Source: Rhizobium hidalgonense
Lineage (GTDB): Bacteria > Pseudomonadota > Alphaproteobacteria > Rhizobiales > Rhizobiaceae
Direction of reading: 5' to 3'
Assembly: GCF_002914525.1 (NCBI RefSeq)
Contig: NZ_LODW01000055.1
Location: 1-64,000 of the forward strand
DNA: 64,000 nt
This document shows positions 18,872-25,868 of the stretch, piece after piece (within the stretch, counting starts at the first letter, position 1; each line of letters begins with the position of its first letter). The notes beneath the pieces are model-generated. The model had not been told where the DNA came from, ran no database searches, and saw nothing but the letters and a program-made list of their open reading frames with translations. A program made the position numbers and the translations under genes.

Positions 18872-19696
18872 TTATCTGCCGGCGTCGATCTGCTGGCCGA
18901 TATAGGCGATCGCCTGCTGGTAGACGCTGGCGGCGTTCCAGCCCTGGATGGCGACGAAGTTCGGCTCTCCCGGCTGATAACCGGCGCCGGCGCGCCAGCC
19001 ATGGCCCTTGAGGAAATTCGCCGTCGAGGCCAGCGCATCGGCGCGGGAACCGACCATGTCGACGCGGCCGTCGCCATCGCCGTCGGCGCCGAAGCGCACA
19101 ACATTGCGCGGCAGGAACTGCGTCTGGCCGATTTCACCATGGGCTGCACCCTTGGCCTGCGGGCTCAGATAACCCTCGGAGACGAGCTGGAGCGCGGCAT
19201 AGAGCTGGTCGGTGAAATAGTCCGAACGGCGGCAGTCATAGGCGAGCGTCGAAACGGCCGACAGCGTATGCTGGTTGCCCATGTAGCTGCCAAAACCGGT
19301 CTCCATGCCCCAGATCGCGATCAGCGGGCCGGCAGGAACGCCGAAGCGGCGTTCGATTGAGGCAAAAAGCGCCTGGTTGGCTGCCTTCATGCCGCGGCCG
19401 CGGGAGATGACGGTGGCGCCGCCGCGCTTCTGCATGAACGCGTCGAAGGAGAGCTTGAAGCTTTTCTGGCCGCGGTCCGCGGCGATTGTCGGCTTGTTGT
19501 AGTTGACGTTGGCGAAGGCGCGGCTAAGCACCGATTGGCTGATGCCATTGGCCGCTGCCGTCTGTTTGAAATCGGCGACCCAGGCGTCGAAACCGGCGCT
19601 GGTATTGCCACATTGCGGTCCCTGCGCGAACGCCGGCACTGCATGGAGGACGCCGATTGCCGCAACGGCCGCGAGAAACAATTTTGTCATGCGCAT
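18872..19696 (-). CDS. Lytic murein transglycosylase, MltB-like family
   Basis: A 274-residue exported enzyme. Signal peptide MTKLFLAAVAAIGVLHAVPAFAQ, then the transglycosylase domain with the catalytic Glu in IWGMETGFG and the downstream GEIGQTQFLP motif. It cleaves peptidoglycan strands to 1,6-anhydromuropeptides in the periplasm. No lipobox, so soluble rather than lipid-anchored. ATG 19696 and 19690 are both plausible starts; the longer frame to 19828 places unrelated residues before the signal peptide and is rejected. Confidence 0.9.
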   Translation of the reverse strand: MRMTKLFLAAVAAIGVLHAVPAFAQGPQCGNTSAGFDAWVADFKQTAAANGISQSVLSRAFANVNYNKPTIAADRGQKSFKLSFDAFMQKRGGATVISRGRGMKAANQALFASIERRFGVPAGPLIAIWGMETGFGSYMGNQHTLSAVSTLAYDCRRSDYFTDQLYAALQLVSEGYLSPQAKGAAHGEIGQTQFLPRNVVRFGADGDGDGRVDMVGSRADALASTANFLKGHGWRAGAGYQPGEPNFVAIQGWNAASVYQQAIAYIGQQIDAGR

Positions 19697-19812
19697 TGAG
19701 AAAACCCCGCTCTCGATCTGCATAGATTTTAGGCGGGCAAGAGAATGCCAGCCGCTCGCGATTTTGTCACGATCACCTTTTGGCGAGCGCTTATGCAGTT
19801 GGATTTGCCCCG

Positions 19813-19841
19813 AAAAAGCCCCGCTCACCGAGCAGGGCTTT
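19813..19841 (-). terminator. Intrinsic terminator of asd
   Basis: On the minus strand a 12-bp stem with one mismatch (19830-19841 with 19815-19826, loop 3 nt) is followed by five T (A run at 19813-19817). Confidence 0.85.
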
Positions 19842-19866
19842 AACAGCTTATGGTTTACAAATGGTA

Positions 19867-20901
19867 TCAGGCAGCCTGCTTGCGCGGCTTGACAAGGCCG
19901 CGATTGACGAGCAGCTCGGCGATCTGGATGGCGTTCAATGCCGCGCCCTTGCGCAGATTGTCGGAGACCACCCAGATGTTGAGGCCGTTTTCGACCGTCG
20001 CATCTTCCCGGATGCGCGAGATGTAGGTCGCGTCTTCGCCGGCGGATTCATAAGGCGTGATGTAGCCGCCGTTCTCGCGCTTGTCGATGACGAGGCAGCC
20101 GGGTGCATCGCGCAGGATGTCACGGGCCTGATCGGCGGTGATCTCGTTTTCGAACTCGATGTTGACCGATTCCGAATGGCCGATGAAGACGGGCACGCGC
20201 ACGGCCGTGCAGGTCACCTTGATCTTCGGGTCGAGCATCTTCTTCGTCTCGGCCAGCACCTTCCACTCTTCCTTCGTGTAGCCGTCTTCCATGAAGACGT
20301 CGATGTGCGGGATGACGTTGAAGGCGATACGCTTGGTGAACTTCTTGTTCTCGATCGGATCGGCGACGAAGACGGCGCGCGTCTGATTGAACAGCTCGTC
20401 CATGCCGTCCTTGCCGGCGCCGGAGACCGACTGGTAGGTCGAGATGACGACACGCTTGATCTTGGCGAAGTCGTGCAGCGGCTTCAGCGCCACCACCAGC
20501 TGGGCGGTCGAGCAATTCGGGTTGGCGATGATATTGCGCTTGGTGAATTGGCTGATGGCGTCCGGGTTCACTTCCGGCACGATCAGCGGCACGTCGGCGT
20601 CGTAACGCCAAGCCGACGAGTTGTCGATGACGATGCAGCCCTGCTGGCCGATCTTCGGCGAGTACTTCTTGGAAACCTCGCCGCCGGCCGACATCAGGCA
20701 GATATCGGTATCGGAGAAATCGTAATTCTCCAGATTGGAGACCTTCAGCGTCCGGTCACCATAGGAAACCTCGGTGCCCTGCGAACGCGAGGAGGCAAGT
20801 GCCACGACCTCATCGGCGGGGAAGCCGCGTTCGGAGAGGATGTTGAGCATCTCCCGGCCGACATTTCCGGTGGCTCCCGCAATTGCTACTTTGAAACCCA
20901 T
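19867..20901 (-). CDS. asd: Aspartate-semialdehyde dehydrogenase
   Basis: A 344-residue enzyme that reduces aspartyl phosphate to aspartate semialdehyde in the lysine, threonine, methionine and diaminopimelate pathways. NADP-binding GATGNVGREM at 9-18, catalytic Cys130 in NPNCSTAQL. Length is normal. It ends just before a good terminator. Confidence 0.97.
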   Translation of the reverse strand: MGFKVAIAGATGNVGREMLNILSERGFPADEVVALASSRSQGTEVSYGDRTLKVSNLENYDFSDTDICLMSAGGEVSKKYSPKIGQQGCIVIDNSSAWRYDADVPLIVPEVNPDAISQFTKRNIIANPNCSTAQLVVALKPLHDFAKIKRVVISTYQSVSGAGKDGMDELFNQTRAVFVADPIENKKFTKRIAFNVIPHIDVFMEDGYTKEEWKVLAETKKMLDPKIKVTCTAVRVPVFIGHSESVNIEFENEITADQARDILRDAPGCLVIDKRENGGYITPYESAGEDATYISRIREDATVENGLNIWVVSDNLRKGAALNAIQIAELLVNRGLVKPRKQAA

Positions 20902-21013
20902 TTCTCAAGCTCTCTTTCTCTTCTCTCCTCTTGTCCGGTGAGGGGGAAAGGCGCGACAGATCGCGTCTTCCTGTCCCCAGCCGAGCCGGGGAGAGAGCGG
21001 CAGGCCAGAGACG

Positions 21014-21133
21014 TCAGACGGTTTTCGTCGTCGTTTTGGCCTTGGTTTTGGCAGAAACCGGAACGGCAATATCCACCCCGGCAACCCGTGCCCGGTCATT
21101 GCACTCAGCAATGGCGTGTTCGTCGCGAACCAT
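21014..21133 (-). CDS. Possible small protein of 39 residues, unknown
   Basis: ATG at 21133 is preceded by AAAAGGAATCTCC, a good ribosome-binding site at normal spacing. The product (MVRDEHAIAECNDR..., Lys/Thr-rich end KAKTTTKTV) has no family I recognise. Evidence is only the RBS and the open frame, so it may be chance. Confidence 0.35.
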   Translation of the reverse strand: MVRDEHAIAECNDRARVAGVDIAVPVSAKTKAKTTTKTV

Positions 21134-21237
21134 GGAGATTCCTTTTCCGCTGTTGCTCTTAGAAGGTTTTCCACAGGAGTCAAGGTTTTTGCGCTGAAAG
21201 ACTACGGCCGGAGAGAGTGGTCCGACACTGCGACCTT

Positions 21238-21255
21238 TTGTCATGCCATTGTCAT
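21238..21255 (+). promoter_or_regulatory. PHO box (PhoB binding site) upstream of alkaline phosphatase
   Basis: Two exact direct repeats of TTGTCAT at 21238-21244 and 21249-21255, 11-bp period with 4-bp spacer, matching the PhoB consensus (CTGTCAT-N4-CTGTCAT). It lies 60 bp before the phosphatase ATG. Confidence 0.85.
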
Positions 21256-21314
21256 CCCCGGCAGATATCCCGGCCCGGTTCTCTTCTACTCTGCAACGAA
21301 AACGGGGGTTTTCC

Positions 21315-23069
21315 ATGCGTACGCTTCTTGCCGCCTTTGCGGCCACCACCATGCTTGCGGGCGCCGCTCAGGCGACGACGGTCTATCCGCTCGATCGCGC
21401 GACGATTCTTGTCGGCTCGCCGTTCGATTTCAAGGTCGAGCTCAATAAGCAGGTCAAGCCTGAAGACGTGAAGATCACCGTCAACGGTCAGGATTACAAG
21501 ACAATCCTCGGTGGCGAGGCGCAGTTTATCGAGCTGGAAAAAGGCAAGGATGACAAGGCTCTCGGCTCCGCTCTGCTGCTGCGCGGCCTGAAGATCTCAG
21601 CTCCTGGCGACTATAAGGTCGAGGTCGCCGCCGGCGACGAAACCAAGTCCGTTACCTGGAACGTCTACGAAACCGCGGCTCAGCCGAAGGCCAAGAACAT
21701 CATCTTTCTGCTCGGCGACGGTCTTTCCGTTGCACATCGCACCGCCGCCCGCATCATGTCCAAGGGCATGACCGAAGGTAAGGCGAACGGCCGTCTGAAT
21801 ATGGACGATCTCGATCGCATGGCTTTCATCGGCACGTCGGCGACGAATGCCGTTGCGACGGACTCGGCCAACACCATGTCGGCCTTCATGACCGGCCATA
21901 AAACCGCCGTCAACGCGATTGGCGTCTACGCCGACCGTACGCCTTCCTCGCTCGACGATCCGCATGTCGAAACGTTCGGCGAAGCCGTCCGCCGTACGTC
22001 GAAGAAGTCGATCGGCATCGTTGCAACGTCTGAAGTCGAAGACGCGACCCCGGCTGCTGTCGTTGCCCATACCCGCAACCGCGGCGACAAGGCCGACGTC
22101 GTCGGCATGCTGCTCGAGGTCAAGCCGGAAGTTCTGCTTGGCGGCGGCTCGGCCTATTTCCTCGGGAAAGAAGTCGCCGGTTCCAAGCGCAAAAACAACC
22201 AGGATTACATCAAGCTGTTCCAGGATGCCGGCTACAAGCTTGCGACCGACAAGAACGAGCTCGCCGCCAATGCATCGGCTGAAGGCAATCTGCTCGGCCT
22301 CTTCCACACCGGCAATATGGATGTCACGCTCGACCGCGAATTCCTGAAGAAGGGCACCGTCGACAAGTTCCCCAACCAGCCGGGTCTCGTCGACATGACC
22401 AAGGTTGCGCTCGACCGCCTCTCCAAGAATCCTGATGGTTTCTTCCTGATGGTTGAAGGCTCCTCGATCGACAAGATGTCCCATCCGCTCGATTGGGATC
22501 GCGCCGTTGTCGATACCATCGAATTCGACAAGGCGATCGGCGTTGCCCGCGAATTCCAGAAGGCGCATCCGGACACACTGATCGTCGTCACCGGCGACCA
22601 TACGCATGGCGTATCGATCATCGGCACCGTCGACGATGAGAAGCCCGGCACGGAAATGCGCGAAAAGGTCGGCACCTATGCCGAGGCTGGTTTCCCGAAC
22701 TACAAGGACGAAAACGGCGACGGTTATCCCGATAGGATCGACGTCAGCCGCCGTCTGTTCCTGAGCGCCAATAACGGCCCCGATCACTACGAGACCTTCC
22801 GTCCGAAGCTCGACGGCCCCTTCGTTCCGGCTGTCCAGAACGAAAAGAAGGAATATGTCGCCAACGAACAGTATAAGGACGTTCCCGGCGCGGTCTTCGT
22901 TCAGGGCAATCTTCCGAAGAGCAGCGAGAGCGGCGTCCATGCGGTCGACGACGTGGTCCTGCAGTCGGCTGGTCCGGGCGCTGAAGGTTTCCATGGCTAC
23001 CTGGAGCAGAGCGACGTCTATCGCGTGCTCGCCGACACCTTCGCTCTCGGCGCCAAGCAGACGAACTGA
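21315..23069 (+). CDS. phoA: Periplasmic alkaline phosphatase
   Basis: A 584-residue exported enzyme. Signal peptide MRTLLAAFAATTMLAGAAQA, an extra N-terminal domain of about 100 residues (25-120, probably beta-rich) and the alkaline phosphatase domain. Catalytic Ser184 is in ATDSAN; metal-site segments LLGDG (Asp135) and GDHTHG are present. It releases phosphate from phosphomonoesters when phosphate is scarce. ATG 21315 is chosen since it begins the signal peptide; a longer open frame starts inside the PHO box. The N-terminal domain makes it longer than E. coli PhoA, so the symbol is by family only. Confidence 0.88.
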   Translation: MRTLLAAFAATTMLAGAAQATTVYPLDRATILVGSPFDFKVELNKQVKPEDVKITVNGQDYKTILGGEAQFIELEKGKDDKALGSALLLRGLKISAPGDYKVEVAAGDETKSVTWNVYETAAQPKAKNIIFLLGDGLSVAHRTAARIMSKGMTEGKANGRLNMDDLDRMAFIGTSATNAVATDSANTMSAFMTGHKTAVNAIGVYADRTPSSLDDPHVETFGEAVRRTSKKSIGIVATSEVEDATPAAVVAHTRNRGDKADVVGMLLEVKPEVLLGGGSAYFLGKEVAGSKRKNNQDYIKLFQDAGYKLATDKNELAANASAEGNLLGLFHTGNMDVTLDREFLKKGTVDKFPNQPGLVDMTKVALDRLSKNPDGFFLMVEGSSIDKMSHPLDWDRAVVDTIEFDKAIGVAREFQKAHPDTLIVVTGDHTHGVSIIGTVDDEKPGTEMREKVGTYAEAGFPNYKDENGDGYPDRIDVSRRLFLSANNGPDHYETFRPKLDGPFVPAVQNEKKEYVANEQYKDVPGAVFVQGNLPKSSESGVHAVDDVVLQSAGPGAEGFHGYLEQSDVYRVLADTFALGAKQTN

Positions 23070-23136
23070 TCTGAAGCCAATGCGGCAAGATCGCTTGCGC
23101 GGCATTGCCTGTTTCACCGATCATGGTCCCGGCCGA

Positions 23137-23180
23137 TTACAGCGCCGCGCGTCTTTCAGAGGCGCAAAAGGACGCTGTAA
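23137..23180. repeat. Palindromic rhizobial intergenic repeat (GCGCGTC type)
   Basis: Outer arms TTACAGCG (23137-23144) and CGCTGTAA (23173-23180) are perfect; inner arms GCGCGTC / GAGGCGC have one mismatch. I recognise this as a repeat common between rhizobial genes. It follows alkaline phosphatase and may form its mRNA 3' end. Confidence 0.7.
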
Positions 23181-23189
23181 AACTTTGAA

Positions 23190-23240
23190 GCTAGCATCGT
23201 GCTTTCCGAAAATCGTTACGATTTTCAGGCCGATGCTAGC
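23190..23240. repeat. Nested palindromic repeat upstream of Tat-protein/ABC operon
   Basis: Outer arms GCTAGCATCG (23190-23199) and CGATGCTAGC (23231-23240) perfect; inner arms GAAAATCG (23208-23215) and CGATTTTC (23219-23226) perfect with loop TTA. It starts 9 bp after the previous repeat and ends 28 bp before the next gene's ATG, so it sits in the operon leader. Confidence 0.75.
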
Positions 23241-23268
23241 GGCCGGGATTTCACTCTTGGAGATCGCC

Positions 23269-23730
23269 ATGGAAAAGCTCCCTTCGCTGCATCTCAGCCG
23301 CCGCCGGCTGCTCGGCGCTGCCGTTGCGCTTCCCTTTACCGTTTCTACCGTGCGCGCGGCCGATCCTTCGCTCTCTTTCGACGAGCTTTACGGCAAGATC
23401 GGTGTGCTCGGCCTGGAATTCTCCGGCAAGGTGAAGCGCCTCGCCGGCCAGGACATCAGCATGAAGGGCTTCATGGCGCCGCCGCTGAAGGCCGAGGCGC
23501 AGTTCTTCGTGCTCACCGAAATACCGATGTCGCTCTGCCCTTTCTGCTCCTCGGATGCGGACTGGCCGGATAATATCGTCGTCGTCTATCTCGGGGAGAA
23601 GCAGACCTTCGTGCAGCCGAGCCAGACGATCGAAGTGCGCGGCACGCTGGAATACGGCTCGTGGACGGATCCGGAAACCGGCTTCGTCAGCCTGTTGCGC
23701 GTTCGCCAGGCCGAATATTCCGCCGTCTGA
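23269..23730 (+). CDS. Tat-exported small periplasmic protein (DUF3299-like)
   Basis: A 153-residue protein with a twin-arginine signal (SRRRLLGAAVALPF, cleavage near 30) and a mature domain of about 120 residues that ends in LLRVRQAEYS. Two cysteines in SLCPFCSS (Cys90, Cys93) form a CxxC. I recall DUF3299-type proteins encoded beside a LolD-like ATPase and FtsX-like permease in Zur-regulated gene sets such as PA4063-PA4066 of Pseudomonas; by that analogy it may handle zinc or another metal. First gene of a three-gene operon; 6 bp gap to the ATPase. ATG 23269 has GGAG in range. Family and function are moderate-confidence inference. Confidence 0.75.
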   Translation: MEKLPSLHLSRRRLLGAAVALPFTVSTVRAADPSLSFDELYGKIGVLGLEFSGKVKRLAGQDISMKGFMAPPLKAEAQFFVLTEIPMSLCPFCSSDADWPDNIVVVYLGEKQTFVQPSQTIEVRGTLEYGSWTDPETGFVSLLRVRQAEYSAV

Positions 23731-23736
23731 ACCGCT

Positions 23737-24429
23737 ATGCTCGCTCTTACTATCGAAAACCTCTCCGTCACCTTCCCGGGCTTGTCCTCGCCAGCGCTGG
23801 CGATCGGCCACCTGTCGATCGATGCCGGCAGCAGGGTCGCCATCACTGGCGCGTCCGGTTCCGGCAAGAGCACCTTCGTCAATATCATTGCCGGGCTGGA
23901 GCGGACACGTCACGGATGCGTCCGCTGGAACGACGAGAATATCGTCGGTTTTCCCGAAAGCCGGCGCGACCGGTTCCGTGCCGCCAATATCGGCCTGGTC
24001 ATGCAGGAATTTCATCTCTTCCCCGGTCTGTCGGCATTGGAAAACGTGTTGTTGCCGGCGCGGCTCGCCGGCGCCGCTTCGGCTGACGTCATCGAGCGGG
24101 CGCATGCGCTTTTAAGCACCGTCGGTCTTTCCCGCCCCGGCCAGAAGATCGAAACCATGTCGCGCGGCGAGATGCAGCGCGTGGCGATCGGCCGGGCGCT
24201 GCTACGCAAGCCCGGCGTCATCATCGCCGACGAACCGACGGCGAGCCTCGATGCCGAAAGCGGTGAAGCTGTCGGCGATCTGATCCTCGATCTTGCCATG
24301 GCCGAAGGCAGCACACTGATTGTCGTTTCACACGATCAGCGCCTGGCCGGCCGCCTCGACCGGCGCATCACCTTCGGTTCCGGCCGGATCAGCGACGATT
24401 CCGCGGCAGTGGCGGGAGCGGCTGCATGA
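23737..24429 (+). CDS. ABC transporter ATP-binding protein, LolD/MacB type
   Basis: A 230-residue ATPase: Walker A GASGSGKST at 38-46, Q-loop in LVMQEFHLFPGL, signature [15 protein letters not shown] (a variant of LSGGQ), Walker B VIIADEPTASLD, and the switch His in VVSHDQRL. This class works with FtsX-fold permeases. Its stop overlaps the permease ATG by 4 bp. Substrate discussed under the permease. Confidence 0.92.
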   Translation: MLALTIENLSVTFPGLSSPALAIGHLSIDAGSRVAITGASGSGKSTFVNIIAGLERTRHGCVRWNDENIVGFPESRRDRFRAANIGLVMQEFHLFPGLSALENVLLPARLAGAASADVIERAHALLSTVGLSRPGQKIETMSRGEMQRVAIGRALLRKPGVIIADEPTASLDAESGEAVGDLILDLAMAEGSTLIVVSHDQRLAGRLDRRITFGSGRISDDSAAVAGAAA

Positions 24430-25679
24430 TCCGTTTCATCCTTTCCGATCTTCGCCGCCTCTGGGCGGGGTCGCTGGTGGTCGTGCTGCTGGTCGCGCTT
24501 GCGACCGCACTTGGCGTTTCCGTCGTGCTGCAGGAGCGGGCCCTTCGTCTCGGCAGTGCACGCGCCGCCGATAAGTTGGATCTCGTCATCGGCGCCGGCG
24601 GCAGCGAGACGCAGCTTGTGCTGTCCTCGGTCTTCCTGCAGCCCTCGCCTTTGCCGCTAATGTCGGGCGAGGTGCTGGCCAGGCTTGCCGACGATCCCCG
24701 CGTCGATTGGGCCGCTCCGATCGGCTTCGGCGATTCCTTCTCCGGCTATCCGATCGTCGGCACGACCGTTGTACTGGCGGAGAACCTGTCCAGCGGCCTT
24801 GTCGAAGGCAAGGTTTTCGCACGCGAGGGCGAGGCGGTGATCGGTTCCGCCGTCCAGCTTTCGCTCGGCGGCGAGATCAAGCCGATGCACGGTTTGGCGG
24901 AAGAAGGCGGCGAGACACATACCGAACTCGTCTACCATATCGCCGGCCGCATGCGGCCGACAGGCACCGCCTGGGATCGGGCCATTCTGGTGCCGATCCA
25001 GGCCGTCTGGCATATCCATGGCATGGAGGCGGAGGAGAGTGCCGATCACGATCATCAGCAGGCTGGGGCCGGTCACGATGCGCATGAGCATCACGGCGAA
25101 GCCAACCCGGATGCTCCACTTGAGGAAAGCTGGACTGATGATGCTCCCGGCCTTCCCGCCATCCTCGTCAAGCCGAAGACAATTGCCGACGCCTACAAGC
25201 TGCGGCAGCAGTATCGCAGCGGCAATACCGTCGCGGTTTTTCCCGGCGAGGTACTGACCAATCTCTACGCCACGCTCGGCGACGCCAAGCAGATCCTCGT
25301 CGCGGTTGCCGCCGGCGCGCAAGCTCTCGTCGCGGCCTCGCTGGTGCTGGTCACGGTCATCCATATCGGCCAGCGCCGCCGACAGATCGGCGCGCTGAGG
25401 GCCTTCGGCGCGCCACGCGGCGCGATCTTCGGTATCGTCTGGCTGGAATTCTTCTTCCTGGTGGCCGTCGGCATCGGCCTCGGATTCACTTTCGGCTATG
25501 CTGCGGCGCTGATCTTGTCCGGCATGTTCTCTGAGACGAGTGGGATTGCCATGCCGGTCGGCTTCGCTCGTGAAGACGCGAGGCTTGCGGCGTTGCTGCT
25601 CGCCTTCGCCACAATACTGGCCGCACTGCCGGCGGTGCTCGCCTACCGGCAATCGCCGGCGCAGGCACTGAGAGCCTAA
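24426..25679 (+). CDS. FtsX-like ABC permease with a His-rich periplasmic loop
   Basis: A 417-residue type VII (MacB/LolC) permease: one helix at about 14-36, a large periplasmic domain, and three helices near 285-307, 338-370 and 388-410. The periplasmic domain contains a His-rich stretch at about 196-232 (HIHGMEAEE, ADHDHQQ, HDAHEHHGE) with about nine His in under 40 residues. Such a patch usually binds Zn, Cu or Ni. Together with the CxxC Tat protein this suggests a metal-handling machine; the direction of transport cannot be told. Third gene of the operon. Confidence 0.88.
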   Translation: MIRFILSDLRRLWAGSLVVVLLVALATALGVSVVLQERALRLGSARAADKLDLVIGAGGSETQLVLSSVFLQPSPLPLMSGEVLARLADDPRVDWAAPIGFGDSFSGYPIVGTTVVLAENLSSGLVEGKVFAREGEAVIGSAVQLSLGGEIKPMHGLAEEGGETHTELVYHIAGRMRPTGTAWDRAILVPIQAVWHIHGMEAEESADHDHQQAGAGHDAHEHHGEANPDAPLEESWTDDAPGLPAILVKPKTIADAYKLRQQYRSGNTVAVFPGEVLTNLYATLGDAKQILVAVAAGAQALVAASLVLVTVIHIGQRRRQIGALRAFGAPRGAIFGIVWLEFFFLVAVGIGLGFTFGYAAALILSGMFSETSGIAMPVGFAREDARLAALLLAFATILAALPAVLAYRQSPAQALRA

Positions 25680-25868
25680 CCAGGGCCGGCTGACGACTCC
25701 GCTGCATGCCAAGGCGCGTTTGCCATTAGACTAAAGTCATAATCCCAAAGCCTCTCTCTTTTTGATCTGCCGTTTCTGGCACACTCTCGTCAGGCGTGTC
25801 GCGGCCAGGGGTCTGCTTTGAGGAGAGTAGGTCGCGCGCGTTGCTCATCACTCTGTGGAGGACAGACA

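Larger units (their letters stand above)
20902..21314. other. 413-bp divergent intergenic region, asd / alkaline phosphatase
   Basis: Holds a possible 39-codon minus-strand ORF (21014-21133), the PHO box at 21238-21255, and a C/T-rich patch at about 20905-21000 with a palindrome-like CCCCAGCC...GGGG segment that resembles a degraded rhizobial intergenic repeat. No other gene is seen. Confidence 0.5.

Noticed and set aside
19780..21162. 460-codon plus-strand open frame opposite asd
   Set aside because: Shadow of asd; the opposite strand carries the full catalytic motifs and a matching terminator.
23070..23268. Zur box upstream of the Tat/ABC operon
   Set aside because: No GAAATGTTATA-like palindrome is present; the visible palindromes are known-type repeats.
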